Source of the DNA: Tenacibaculum jejuense
GTDB lineage: Bacteria; Bacteroidota; Bacteroidia; Flavobacteriales; Flavobacteriaceae
Reading direction: 5' to 3'
Assembly (NCBI RefSeq): GCF_900198195.1
Contig: NZ_LT899436.1
Coordinates: forward strand, 3,067,001-3,131,000
DNA: 64,000 nt
The translations under genes were made by a program, and so were the position numbers. Shown here in pieces: positions 7,515 through 17,356 of the stretch. How positions within the stretch are numbered: the first letter of the stretch is position 1; each line of letters starts with the position of its first letter. Under the pieces are notes generated by a model that saw only the letters and a list, made by a program, of their open reading frames with translations, was not told where the DNA came from and made no database searches.

Positions 7515-9161
7515 TTATTGATAAACTCTTACGTAATCTATTTCCATTTTTGCTTCAGAGAATCCAGCATCTATTGCTCCACCTAAAGTTCCACCCATGG
7601 CTACATTTAAAATCAAAAAGAAATTCTCATTAAATGGTAAAACTGATGAATTACTCAATTCATAATACTTCACATTATCTAAATACACGCGAATAGATGT
7701 ATCTGTCCATTCTAAAGTATATAAATGAAATTCTGATGTTGCATTTGTAATTGAGGTAGTTTGACTAAAATCTGCTTTTGTATTGCTTGCTGTATCTTGC
7801 CAATGACAAGTTGCTAGAACTGTATTTTTATCAGCTCCTGTTTGCTCCATAATATCAATCTCTCCAGAAAAAGGCCAACCTACTGTAGAAAAATTAGAAC
7901 CTAACATCCAAATCGCTGGCCAAGTTCCAGCTCCTTCAGGTAATTTAGCTCTAACCTCTACTCTACCATATTTAAAATCGTATAGACCTTCTGTTTTTAA
8001 TCTAGCTGAAGTATAAGCACTTCCTGAAAAATTTTCTCGCTTTGCAGTTATCACAAGATTTCCGTTTTCTACAACTGCATTATCCGCTCTTTCTGTATAA
8101 TATTGTGATTCGTTATTTCCCCAACCATTAACACCTGTACCGATGTCATAAGTCCATTTTGTTGAGTCTGGTGTTCCATTAGTTTCAAAATTATCTTCCC
8201 AAACCAATGTATTGAAAACAAACGGTGAAGTTGTTTGAGGATCTTGGGTTGTAATTAAAAACCACCAATCAAATTCATTATTTGCATCTGTAATCCTTAA
8301 AACTAATTCATTTGGAATTTGACGATCGAATATTTCATAATTGTGGTTTCCTATGTAATATCCTATAAATCCAATTCCAGATAAAGAAAGCGTTTCTACT
8401 CCTCCAGGAGCTATTAAACTCCATGTTCCAGAATAGTCTGCTAATATATAATTTAATACATCTGCATTATCTATAGTTCCACCAGAACCACCAGAGCTAG
8501 ATAATTCATCTATCAAACCATTTCTACCAAAAACAGTTCCGTTTGTTTGATGCTGAAAACTTCCATCTGAATTAAATACAAAACGATCATCATACATTCC
8601 AACACCCTCTTTTTCATTTGCAGATGCTTGATACCATTCTCCGAATATCGAACCTCCAACAGGTCCTAAACCAAAATGTCCTCCAACCTCTCCTTTAATT
8701 CGCCATGTTTTTGAAGAAATAGCATTTGGATTTGCTGGATCAAATCCATATAATTTATTTTTTAAATCATCTGGCGCTTCATATAAAGCCAATACATCAA
8801 CTTGAATTGTTTTAGTTGAAGAAACTCCTCCTGTACCAATCGCAACTGCTGTTACTGTGTATGTATTTATTCCTAATTCACTAAACGTATATGTAAATTT
8901 TCCACTTGGCGCACTTGATTCCACTCCATTAAATACAAATTTGTAAGATAATGCATTGTCTGCCGTAACTGTAAAATTAACAACTCCTGTTCCATCTCCA
9001 TTCGGATTTGTAGCATCTTGACCAATTACTTCTGCATTTACAATTACATTGCTTGGAGCAACTACATCTCCAAATTCATAGTTCTTTTCTTCACAACTAT
9101 TCAATAATAAAAATGTGAAGATCATCATAACCACTTGAGGTATATATTTCTGTATTTTCAT
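7515..9161 (-). CDS. GH16 endo-beta-1,3-glucanase (laminarinase) lipoprotein
   Basis: A 548-residue lipoprotein (leader ending LLLNSC). Residues about 30-125 resemble a PKD-like beta-sandwich. A middle region of about 180 residues has no clear assignment but resembles domains seen before GH16 in marine Bacteroidetes. The catalytic domain spans about 310-548. The active-site motif is E434-I-D436-I-M-E439, with the nucleophile and acid/base glutamates in place; GTWPAIWMLG and the WYSEYT-like NNESQYYTERADNAVV segment also fit laminarinases. It should cleave beta-1,3-glucan at the cell surface and is the last gene of the SusC/SusD operon, which points to laminarin. Confidence 0.92.
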   Translation of the reverse strand: MKIQKYIPQVVMMIFTFLLLNSCEEKNYEFGDVVAPSNVIVNAEVIGQDATNPNGDGTGVVNFTVTADNALSYKFVFNGVESSAPSGKFTYTFSELGINTYTVTAVAIGTGGVSSTKTIQVDVLALYEAPDDLKNKLYGFDPANPNAISSKTWRIKGEVGGHFGLGPVGGSIFGEWYQASANEKEGVGMYDDRFVFNSDGSFQHQTNGTVFGRNGLIDELSSSGGSGGTIDNADVLNYILADYSGTWSLIAPGGVETLSLSGIGFIGYYIGNHNYEIFDRQIPNELVLRITDANNEFDWWFLITTQDPQTTSPFVFNTLVWEDNFETNGTPDSTKWTYDIGTGVNGWGNNESQYYTERADNAVVENGNLVITAKRENFSGSAYTSARLKTEGLYDFKYGRVEVRAKLPEGAGTWPAIWMLGSNFSTVGWPFSGEIDIMEQTGADKNTVLATCHWQDTASNTKADFSQTTSITNATSEFHLYTLEWTDTSIRVYLDNVKYYELSNSSVLPFNENFFLILNVAMGGTLGGAIDAGFSEAKMEIDYVRVYQ

Positions 9162-9174
9162 TACTATCCTTGGT

Positions 9175-11226
9175 TTAATTCGTTAATGTTAATTCGTCAT
9201 AATAATACACACTATCATCTCCATTTACTCCGAAATCAAAGAAGATAACTACTCGAACATAATCACCTGCAGGTGCACCACTAAAATCATAAATCAATTC
9301 TTCCCATGAATTGGAAACTGTAGTGTTTAAATCAACTTCATGAGTAATACTGGCGTCTTGATTCTCTAATTTTAACTTCACTACTGCTCCTTGTTTTGGT
9401 GACCATGTTTTTACACTAATCTTTGAATACGTTGTGAAATCTAATGCAGTATCTGTCTCAAAAAAGGCACCTGCCCAAACTTCTGAACCACTGGTCTTAG
9501 TTAACTTTGCTACATTAGATGTAGTATTTACACCACTCATATCTGGATTGGTAATCACTTCAACTCCGGCAATATTTCCGAAGGAGGTAAAAGTTGGGGC
9601 TGTAACTTCAAAATCTTGGAATACTAAAGGAGAAACTTCTGAGTCGTTCACTAAAATAATATCATCATAATAATATTCACTACCTTCTCCATTTACTCCA
9701 AAGTCAAAGAAAATTACTATGCGAACATAATCTGCTGTTGGAGCTCCACTGAAATCATAAATCAATTCTTCCCATGCATTAGCAACTGTAGTATTTACAT
9801 CAACTTCATGAGTAACACTGGCATCTTGATTCTCTAATTTTAACTTCACTAATGCTCCTTGTTTAGGCGACCAGGTTTTTACACTAATTTTTGAAAAAGT
9901 AGCTAAATCTAATGGTGTAGAGATTTCAAAGAATCCTCCTGCCCAAACTTCTGATCCGCTACCTTTTGTTAATCTAGCAACATTAGCCGTAGTGTTCACT
10001 CCACTCATATCTGGATTGGATACAACCTCTACTCCTGCTCCTCCAAAACTTGTAAATATTGGTGCTGTACCTTCAAACCCTTCTACAGTTTGACTTGTTG
10101 TATCTGTTGGACTTTTCCAGAAATAAACATTATCGATAAATACAATACCTGCTCCGCTTGGATCACTTGATATAATGTATTGATTGATATCTGAGAATGA
10201 ATCCATTCCGGCTGCTGCAAAATCTGATAAAGGAATATCTAAAGAAACCCATTCTCCTTGAGTTGGTGTAAATGACAATTCTGCTTCGGTATCACCTGCT
10301 CCTCCAAAGCCATCTCCTTTAAAATCAACTAATTTTAAACGGAAAGCTGTAATGTTTGGAGTCCAAACATCTAAGTGGATAAACTCCATGCCTGAAGCGT
10401 CTACTGGTGAGCTTACTGTTTCTATTCCGTTGAAATTTAATCCTGTATATTTCTTTGTCGCATTACCTACAATCATAACATCTTCAAAACTTGCAGCACT
10501 CCAAACTGTATTCCATGTATCAACACTAACATCAGTATAAGCATCACTGAATAATGAAATCACATCTGATTCTACTCTATTTATTGGTGTAGCAGCTGCT
10601 ATAGTTGGTGCTAAAATTTCTGTAACTGTAAAAGTTGCTGTATACTCTGTAGTTGCAATTGCTGCTCCTTTAGCAACAACTCGAATATCGTAATCTCCTA
10701 GAGCCTGATAAACATAACTTAATGACTCTCCAATGTTAGCTGTCGCTACTGGCTGACTTACTCCTGATTCTCCTGAGTAAAACTCATACATAGTCGCATA
10801 ATCGGCTGTAGTTGTAACATCAACTTGCTTTGAAATGTTTGTACTATTTTCTATAGTAACCATTAAATTCTCTGGTGCTTTAAAAGAAACGACTAATTCT
10901 TGTATTGCTTCTGATTTTTTCCCACTGATATTAAAAGCTTCTATTTTTACCATGTAAGTTCCCTCACCATAAGTACGATCTACACTTTGACCTACTGCTA
11001 CATCAGCAAAATCATTAGTACCATCTCCAAAATAAACTTTAAAACTGTTTGCTCCGTCTGCTGTTGGTGTAATAGTAACCAAACCTGAATTATCTTGTGA
11101 TAATGAATACGTCGCTGCAACATTAGTAGGAGCAACTAAATTATCTGCAAAAGAAAGATCACGATCTTCTTCTATACAACCTACTAAAACTAATAATCCT
11201 AATATGATATAATGTATTTTCTTCAT
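9175..11226 (-). CDS. PKD/CBM-like surface lipoprotein of the laminarin locus
   Basis: A 683-residue lipoprotein if started at ATG 11226 (leader with lipobox LVLVGC); an upstream in-frame ATG at 11256 lacks a sensible signal peptide and overlaps susD by 16 bases. Two PKD-like repeats (about residues 30-210) precede a jelly-roll-like region and two highly similar C-terminal modules of about 156 residues each, containing NPDMSGVNTT, SKISVKTWSPKQGA and VKLKLENQDAS. The duplication is visible in DNA with a 468-base period (about 9180-9615 and 9645-10085). Between susD and a GH16 this gene occupies the SusE/F position, so I infer glucan binding at the surface. Confidence 0.85.
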   Translation of the reverse strand: MKKIHYIILGLLVLVGCIEEDRDLSFADNLVAPTNVAATYSLSQDNSGLVTITPTADGANSFKVYFGDGTNDFADVAVGQSVDRTYGEGTYMVKIEAFNISGKKSEAIQELVVSFKAPENLMVTIENSTNISKQVDVTTTADYATMYEFYSGESGVSQPVATANIGESLSYVYQALGDYDIRVVAKGAAIATTEYTATFTVTEILAPTIAAATPINRVESDVISLFSDAYTDVSVDTWNTVWSAASFEDVMIVGNATKKYTGLNFNGIETVSSPVDASGMEFIHLDVWTPNITAFRLKLVDFKGDGFGGAGDTEAELSFTPTQGEWVSLDIPLSDFAAAGMDSFSDINQYIISSDPSGAGIVFIDNVYFWKSPTDTTSQTVEGFEGTAPIFTSFGGAGVEVVSNPDMSGVNTTANVARLTKGSGSEVWAGGFFEISTPLDLATFSKISVKTWSPKQGALVKLKLENQDASVTHEVDVNTTVANAWEELIYDFSGAPTADYVRIVIFFDFGVNGEGSEYYYDDIILVNDSEVSPLVFQDFEVTAPTFTSFGNIAGVEVITNPDMSGVNTTSNVAKLTKTSGSEVWAGAFFETDTALDFTTYSKISVKTWSPKQGAVVKLKLENQDASITHEVDLNTTVSNSWEELIYDFSGAPAGDYVRVVIFFDFGVNGDDSVYYYDELTLTN

Positions 11227-11240
11227 AATCTTACTTGTAT

Positions 11241-12716
11241 TTATTGTTCTGAACATGTAGAAGTTGCATATCCTTTATTTTGACACCAATTGTTTCCTGC
11301 TAATTCTATTTCGATTCTAGGTATAGGAAATAGTTCATTTTTACCAGCCATAAATCCAGGTATTGATGAAGTTTGACCTGTACGAACTTGATCAAAGAAT
11401 CGATGTCCTTCTCCTGCTAATTCTAATCGTCGTTCTAATAAAATATTATCTAGAGTTGCAGTAACTCTATCTGTTGTAGTTCCGAAAGCTCTATCTCTCA
11501 CTTGATCTAAGTATCCTTGTGCTACTCCAGAGTTTCCTGATTGCACATGAGCTTCAGCAGCCATTAACAATACATCTGCATAACGAATAGCTCTGTAATT
11601 ATTACTATGCGTTAATCGAGTATCTAAAGCATTTCCTTCAGCAAAAGGAATGTATTTGAAATTAAAATATCCGTTATGATCATGTCCTTGAGTAAAGGTT
11701 ACATCTGGTCTTGTTGCCACAAAATCGTTAATATCAAAAAACGTTGCACTTTTTCTAGTATCTCCTGTTTGATAAGCATTTACTATATCTAAACTCGGAA
11801 TATTAAAACTAAAACCATCTGCATAAGGAGCATAATTTCCTGTTCTAAATCTAGGCCCCATAAAACCAACAGCTATATTTCCTTCGACACATTGGAAACA
11901 ATCGAAGCTTGCACCTTCTTGTCCGAAGTACTGTACTTCAAAAACAGATTCTGAATTATTTTCATTCTGATTCGAAAAAATCATTGAAAAGTTAGATACT
12001 AAACTATACTGACCAGAATTAATTACCTGATCTAAAGCTTGTGTTGCCTGTGTATATTTTTGTTGATACAAAAACACTTTACCCAACAGAGCTAAAGCTG
12101 CCCCTCTTGTAGCTCTACCAGGTTGTGTTTGTTGCCACGGTAAAACATTGGCAACTTCTTGTAAATCCTTTTCTAACTGCGCGTAAATTTCAGTTACACT
12201 AGATTTACCTATACTTTGTGATTCTTCTATACTTATTCTTTTATCTAAATACATTGGAACATCTCCAAAGAATTTCACCAATTCAAAATAGTAATATGCT
12301 CTTAGAAATTTAGTTTCTGCTATTACTTGATCTTTTCTATCGAAAGGTGTTTTATCTTTAAACTCCATAATGTAGTTAGCTCTACTAATTCCAGCATACA
12401 TCCATTGAAATATATTTCTTAATGCTCCATTATCTGGATTATGCGTCATGTCATCTATCTGTTGCCAATCTAAAACATCAGTAGGATTTTCACCTCCACA
12501 TAAGCTATTATCAGAAGCAATCTCTCCCAAAATTTGATTTAAATATGTAGTTGATAATAAATCATAAACTCCAATTAATGCATTTTCATAATCTTCTGCA
12601 GTATTAAAAAAATTCTCTGTATTTTCTTGTCCTTCAGGTAAAACTTCTAAATAATCATCACAACTTAAAGTAGTAAGAAAGATTATTATCGCTATTATTT
12701 TTATATTGTTTTTCAT
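11241..12716 (-). CDS. SusD/RagB family glycan-binding lipoprotein
   Basis: A 491-residue outer-membrane lipoprotein with a leader ending LTTLSCDDYLEV, which is the classical SusD start. It has the GVYDLL and FLRAYYYFELVKFFGDVP motifs of the TPR-like scaffold and the C-terminal NYRAIRYADVLLMAAEAH and ERRLELAGEGHRFFDQVR signatures. SusD proteins form a lid over the SusC barrel and capture oligosaccharides before import. It is separated from susC by 11 bases and lies directly before the PKD/CBM-like lipoprotein. The neighbouring GH16 suggests laminari-oligosaccharides as ligand. Confidence 0.95.
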   Translation of the reverse strand: MKNNIKIIAIIIFLTTLSCDDYLEVLPEGQENTENFFNTAEDYENALIGVYDLLSTTYLNQILGEIASDNSLCGGENPTDVLDWQQIDDMTHNPDNGALRNIFQWMYAGISRANYIMEFKDKTPFDRKDQVIAETKFLRAYYYFELVKFFGDVPMYLDKRISIEESQSIGKSSVTEIYAQLEKDLQEVANVLPWQQTQPGRATRGAALALLGKVFLYQQKYTQATQALDQVINSGQYSLVSNFSMIFSNQNENNSESVFEVQYFGQEGASFDCFQCVEGNIAVGFMGPRFRTGNYAPYADGFSFNIPSLDIVNAYQTGDTRKSATFFDINDFVATRPDVTFTQGHDHNGYFNFKYIPFAEGNALDTRLTHSNNYRAIRYADVLLMAAEAHVQSGNSGVAQGYLDQVRDRAFGTTTDRVTATLDNILLERRLELAGEGHRFFDQVRTGQTSSIPGFMAGKNELFPIPRIEIELAGNNWCQNKGYATSTCSEQ

Positions 12717-12727
12717 CTTCTACCGAT

Positions 12728-15700
12728 TTAAAATGATACTTTAATTCCTGTAATAAACATTCTTGGCTGTGGATATTGACCTAAATCTACTCCAGCTCCA
12801 ATCGCACTTGCATTAGAAATATCTGGATCGTAACCTCTGTATTTTGTAAAAGTGTATAGATTATTTACTGAAAAATAAAGTCTTATAAAATCTATTCCTT
12901 TGATTTGTTCTGAATTTAATGTGTACCCCAATTGTACATTTTGAATTCTCAAGAATGAACCATCTTCAACATAAAAAGAAGAAAACAACTGATTATTTGC
13001 AGCATTTGTTGAAGCTCTTGGAATTTCGTTGGAAGTACCAGGACCTGTCCATCTTCCATTGTACAATGATAATTTGTTACTATATGTTAAAAAACGTTCG
13101 TAACTTCTTACGATTTCGTTTCCTAATGAAGCATAAAAAGAAGCTCCAAAATCGAAATTATAAAACTTGAAGTTGAATCCGCCACCCATGGTAAAATCTG
13201 GAATAGGATCACCTAATACAGTTAAATCATTTTCGCTACCGAACTCTATATATCCGTTTCCATCTACATCTACATATTTTAAATCTCCAGGAGCTGCACC
13301 AGGTTGATACTCATCTAAACTTCCGTCTCCATCTCTATCAACTGCTAAAGCATCAATCTCTGCCTGTGTTTGAAAAACACCATCAGTTTTTAATCCGTAA
13401 AAAACACCAATTGGTAAACCGTTTTGCATTCTAGAAGGCTGCTGATTCAAGCCAAATAAACCTCCAGGTATAAAACCTGCTGCATTATTTACATCAATAA
13501 CTTTATTATTGATTGTAGTTAAATTATAGTTTAAAGCCAAAGAAATATCATCTGAAAAATAATGCGTGTAGTCGATATCAAACTCTACTCCTTTATTTTC
13601 TACTATACCTGCGTTTACTACAGGAGCACCGCTTCCTGGTGCAGCTCCTCCTATGAGCCCAGAAATTTCTGGAACCACAAGTAAATCTTCTGTTCGTTTT
13701 TTATAATAATCGAACGTGATATTTAAATTGTTATCATAAAAACCTAAATCGAAACCTATATTTGTTTGAATAGTTGTTTCCCATTGTAAATTTTCATTCG
13801 ATAAAACTCCTATTGCATTTCCAAAAGACAACACATCTCCAAAAGGATAGGTCGCATCTCCATTTACACCTTGTAAAAAACCTAACCATCTGTAAGCTCC
13901 AATTTTATCGTTTCCGACAATACCCCAACTTCCTCTTAGTTTAAGATTAGAAATACTTGTATCACTTAAAAAATCTTCGTTATGAACTACCCAACCTGCA
14001 GAGAAAGAAGGTAAGTATGCAACCCTATTGTTAGGCCCGAATCTTGTGGAAGCATCTCGACGTAAGATTGCAGAAAATAAGTATCTTTCATTAAAATCGT
14101 ATTGTAATCTTCCGAAGATAGAGGTATAACGATCTTCAATTGAAAAAGAATCTGAATTTACTGTTTCTCTAATATCATTCGTTCCTATATCATCGTCATC
14201 GATAATAAAAGACTGAGTATTAAATAAAAATGCATTTTCCCAAGAATCATTAGCAGTTAAAAATCCTGATCCGAAAATACCTCTACTTTGTTCAGTTGTT
14301 AAGGAAAAACCTAAGGTTGTTTGAAAATTATGATACTCGCCAATTGTGAAATTGTAATTCACAAAATTTTCTGAAATAAATGAGAAAAAATTCTGATCAT
14401 TTTCATTTACTCTACTATACAAATCACGATCTCCATCTCCATTTCTATCGAGATTAAATTGACCAGAAACAGGATCTAAACGAACCGTATTCACCACTTT
14501 ATTTTCTCCATAGTATTGAAGCGGAAAATATGCTCTGGAATATACATTTGAATAATTAAAACTATTTCGAGAAGTAAATTCAAAGTTTTTTAGGAAATCA
14601 TATACCAATTCAATTTTTCCTGTGAATCGATTTACTCTAGTTTTATTAAACGTATTATCTATTACAGCAAAAGGATTTACAATTTCGTTTCCTTGTTCAG
14701 TTCCGATATAAGAAAAACCTCTTGATGGCCCTGTTCCGTCTGTTCCGTCAAAAATTGGAGTTAAAGGTGATGCGTTATTTGCATAATACAATACAGAACC
14801 TCTATTTCCTTCAGGAATAGCACGTCTTGTACTATTGGTATATAGAATTAAAGTATTTAATTTTAATTTATCTGTTAAGTTTAACCCTAGATTGCTTCTT
14901 AATGTCCATCGTGCATAATTTGATCTTCCTGGAGCTATAATTCCTTTTTGATCTAATAAACTTGCACTTACATTAAAATTGTATGTTTCTCCTCCACCTG
15001 TTGCACCAATATGATGTGTAGTCATTGGAGTAGTTTCAAATAATGCATCTTGCCAATCCGTATCGGTATTTATATTTTGTAATTGAAAAGGAGGAGTTCC
15101 TCCGTCTGCTGCTATGGTTTCATTCACTAAAGCTGCATACTCTACTCCTTTTAACAAATCTAACTTTTTAGTTGTTTCTTGTAACGCAACAGAAGTACTG
15201 TATGTAAATTTTGTTTCAGTATTATTTTTACCAGATTTTGTAGTTATTAAAATTACTCCGTTTGCTCCTCTAACCCCATAAATAGCAGTACTTGCATCTT
15301 TAATTACATCTATTTTCTCTATATCATTAGGATCGATAATACTTAAATCTGGTCCTATTTGAACACCATCTACTAAAACTAAAGGTGAATTATCTCCATT
15401 GGTTGTTACACCTCTAATTCTAATGTTATAAGAAGACCCTGGTGATCCTGAATTTGAACTCACTTGAACTCCAGCAGTTCTTCCTTGTAAGGCTTGCTCT
15501 ATTCTTTGAGGGTTATTTCTTTCAATTTCCTCTGGTTTAATAGTGCTATAAGCTCCAGAAACTAATTCTTTACGTTTTTCACCATAACCAATAATAATTA
15601 CTTCGTTTAAAAAGCTTTCCTCAGTGTCAATTTTTAATTCAACATCAATTAAAGAACTAGTTACTACTACCGTTTTCTTTACATACCCGGGATAGTTAAA

Positions 15701-15910
15701 CTCTAAAACTTTACCAATTGCTGCATTAATCGAATAACTTCCATCAAACTCTGTTTCAGCCGTAACAGAAGATTCTCGCAATAAAACAAATACCCCAGGA
15801 ATTGGTTCTTTTGTAACTTCATCTAACACTTTACCTTTTACTTCTACATTTTGAGCTAATGAAATAAAGGAAAGACAAAACATACTAAATAATGTAAATA
15901 GTTTTCTCAT
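12728..15910 (-). CDS. SusC/RagA TonB-linked outer-membrane transporter
   Basis: A 1060-residue protein when started at ATG 15910 (a typical signal peptide MRKLFTLF... ending LAQ); the longer frame from 15955 adds a basic stretch that would spoil the signal. A carboxypeptidase-like regulatory domain (about 22-105) is followed by the plug, which ends in GVRGANGVILITTKSG, the SusC hallmark, and by a 22-strand barrel with a C-terminal FITGIKVSF. It imports oligosaccharides with TonB energy and pairs with the adjacent SusD. It is the first gene of the four-gene laminarin-type operon. A long inverted repeat lies 55-101 bases upstream. Confidence 0.95.
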   Translation of the reverse strand: MRKLFTLFSMFCLSFISLAQNVEVKGKVLDEVTKEPIPGVFVLLRESSVTAETEFDGSYSINAAIGKVLEFNYPGYVKKTVVVTSSLIDVELKIDTEESFLNEVIIIGYGEKRKELVSGAYSTIKPEEIERNNPQRIEQALQGRTAGVQVSSNSGSPGSSYNIRIRGVTTNGDNSPLVLVDGVQIGPDLSIIDPNDIEKIDVIKDASTAIYGVRGANGVILITTKSGKNNTETKFTYSTSVALQETTKKLDLLKGVEYAALVNETIAADGGTPPFQLQNINTDTDWQDALFETTPMTTHHIGATGGGETYNFNVSASLLDQKGIIAPGRSNYARWTLRSNLGLNLTDKLKLNTLILYTNSTRRAIPEGNRGSVLYYANNASPLTPIFDGTDGTGPSRGFSYIGTEQGNEIVNPFAVIDNTFNKTRVNRFTGKIELVYDFLKNFEFTSRNSFNYSNVYSRAYFPLQYYGENKVVNTVRLDPVSGQFNLDRNGDGDRDLYSRVNENDQNFFSFISENFVNYNFTIGEYHNFQTTLGFSLTTEQSRGIFGSGFLTANDSWENAFLFNTQSFIIDDDDIGTNDIRETVNSDSFSIEDRYTSIFGRLQYDFNERYLFSAILRRDASTRFGPNNRVAYLPSFSAGWVVHNEDFLSDTSISNLKLRGSWGIVGNDKIGAYRWLGFLQGVNGDATYPFGDVLSFGNAIGVLSNENLQWETTIQTNIGFDLGFYDNNLNITFDYYKKRTEDLLVVPEISGLIGGAAPGSGAPVVNAGIVENKGVEFDIDYTHYFSDDISLALNYNLTTINNKVIDVNNAAGFIPGGLFGLNQQPSRMQNGLPIGVFYGLKTDGVFQTQAEIDALAVDRDGDGSLDEYQPGAAPGDLKYVDVDGNGYIEFGSENDLTVLGDPIPDFTMGGGFNFKFYNFDFGASFYASLGNEIVRSYERFLTYSNKLSLYNGRWTGPGTSNEIPRASTNAANNQLFSSFYVEDGSFLRIQNVQLGYTLNSEQIKGIDFIRLYFSVNNLYTFTKYRGYDPDISNASAIGAGVDLGQYPQPRMFITGIKVSF

Positions 15911-15964
15911 ATAGGATGGTATAATTGATTTAAATTTTTTGAACTTTACTCTCAAGGAAAGTAG

Positions 15965-16011
15965 GTATATACAAATGACATCTAATATTTTAAGATGTCA
16001 TTTGTATATAC
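15965..16011. repeat. 19-bp perfect inverted repeat upstream of susC
   Basis: Arms GTATATACAAATGACATCT at 15965-15983 and its exact complement at 15993-16011, with a nine-base loop. It lies just beyond the stop of the TonB-domain gene (16022). On the plus strand it runs into TTTTTG, but minus-strand transcription, which is the active direction on both sides, meets only a weak T tract. It could be a poor terminator, an operator, or a 5'-UTR hairpin of the susCD mRNA. Confidence 0.7.
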
Positions 16012-16021
16012 TTTTTGATTT

Positions 16022-17119
16022 TTAATTTAGAGTAAAATTGATTGGGAAAGAATAAGAAGCATTTACTGTTTTTCCTTCTATTTTTCCTGCTTTAAGTTTT
16101 GGTAATTTTTCTATAAATCTAACTGCTGCAACTTCTAAAATCTTAGCATTTTCTGGTCCTTTAGCAGTAATATCAACAACATTACCTTTTTTATTTATTA
16201 CAAAGTTAACGATTACATTACCTTGCATATTTTTCATTTTTGCCTCTTCTGGGTAAGCAAAATAACTTTGTATGTGCTGTATTAGACTTGTATTAAAACA
16301 TGTTAAAGAATCATCATCAGTTTTTTTACAAGAATCGAACTGCGGAATTTGATCTAATGAAGAAAAACTATGAATTGTTTCTTTTGATTTGATTTTATTA
16401 GTTTTTCTAATGTTAGTTGGTTTCTTACCAGGAATTTTAAATGTAATAGGTAAACCATATTTCACAGCAACAGCATTGCCATTATGCTCGCCTGGTTTGA
16501 ATTTAGGTAACTTTTTTATAATCCTTTTAGCTTCTTTACCAAGTAAATCTCCTTTGTATGGAGATACTATTTTTAAGTCTTTAATTACTCCATCTTTACC
16601 TATTGAAAAATGCGCATATACTCTACCTTGTATGCCTCTATCATAAGCACTAACAGGATACTTTAAATTTTTCTTGATATGACTTCGTAACTTTACTTTA
16701 AAACAGCGATCTTGCTCGTAAATAGGAGCAGATTCACAACTTTTGAAAAGAGGAATTTGATCTACATAATCGTAAGGCAAAACATCTGGGACTTCATCTT
16801 TTTTAATATCTACCAATGAATTAACAATGTTAACCTTCTTTTTTATAGATGCTAGTTTATGAGAATAGTTATTTGCTGATGATAAACCAGTAGCTTTATT
16901 TCTCTTTCTAACTACTCTTCTTCTTCTCGAAGTAACTTGAACGGTAACTTTTTGTACTTTGTTATCATCAGATTTTCTGTCGATAGAGCACTTTGTAATA
17001 CTGTTTAGATCTAAAACTGGATCATCTACAGAGTTTGAACATGTCTGTGAAGACTGGGGACTGACATTCGCTATATAGAATAGCAATAGGAGTGTCGAAA
17101 ACCTTAGTTTTTTATTCAT
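16022..17119 (-). CDS. secreted protein with two TonB C-terminal domains
   Basis: A 365-residue protein. An N-terminal signal peptide (LRFSTLLLLFYIANVSP) replaces the usual TonB membrane anchor plus proline-rich linker. It is followed by a basic stretch (RRRRVVRKRNK) and two TonB_C-type domains at about residues 140-235 and 280-365, each with the Y-P-x-x-A ... Q-G-x-V ... F-x-I-x-K-x-G pattern. A cysteine lies before each domain in an IPxFxSC/IPQFDSC context. Similar 'energy transducer TonB' proteins are common in Flavobacteria, but without a clear anchor a role in energising transport is uncertain. It sits directly upstream of susC, separated by the inverted repeat. Confidence 0.82.
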   Translation of the reverse strand: MNKKLRFSTLLLLFYIANVSPQSSQTCSNSVDDPVLDLNSITKCSIDRKSDDNKVQKVTVQVTSRRRRVVRKRNKATGLSSANNYSHKLASIKKKVNIVNSLVDIKKDEVPDVLPYDYVDQIPLFKSCESAPIYEQDRCFKVKLRSHIKKNLKYPVSAYDRGIQGRVYAHFSIGKDGVIKDLKIVSPYKGDLLGKEAKRIIKKLPKFKPGEHNGNAVAVKYGLPITFKIPGKKPTNIRKTNKIKSKETIHSFSSLDQIPQFDSCKKTDDDSLTCFNTSLIQHIQSYFAYPEEAKMKNMQGNVIVNFVINKKGNVVDITAKGPENAKILEVAAVRFIEKLPKLKAGKIEGKTVNASYSFPINFTLN

Positions 17120-17314
17120 AATACGGGGGGTTTAATGTTTAAATGAAACTAATTTTCTCTATTATTTACAATAAATATATAAGAACGATTATTTATTATT
17201 ATTTCTTTAAAAAGAAACAATAACAGTTACTAATATACTAATTAACAACTTATTAAAAAAACAAAAATTGAATAAATGTTAAAAAAAAGTTGTTTTCACC
17301 AGAATTTAAAACAC

Positions 17315-17344
17315 AAAAAAGCCGAGTTTTAAACTCGGCTTTTC
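17315..17344 (-). terminator. terminator of the ilv operon
   Basis: GCCGAGTTTTAAACTCGGC at 17321-17339 is flanked by six A upstream (a T tract for minus-strand transcripts) and TTTT downstream. It lies about 15 bases after the ilvA stop. Confidence 0.9.
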
Positions 17345-17356
17345 CTATCTAAATAA

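Noticed and set aside
9180..10085. CRISPR or DNA satellite repeat
   Set aside because: The repeat is coding and in frame, 468 bases long, with protein-level conservation; it is a domain duplication.
12919..13170. 83-residue plus-strand frame inside susC
   Set aside because: Lies wholly antisense to a well-conserved SusC barrel; low-complexity Lys/Leu composition.
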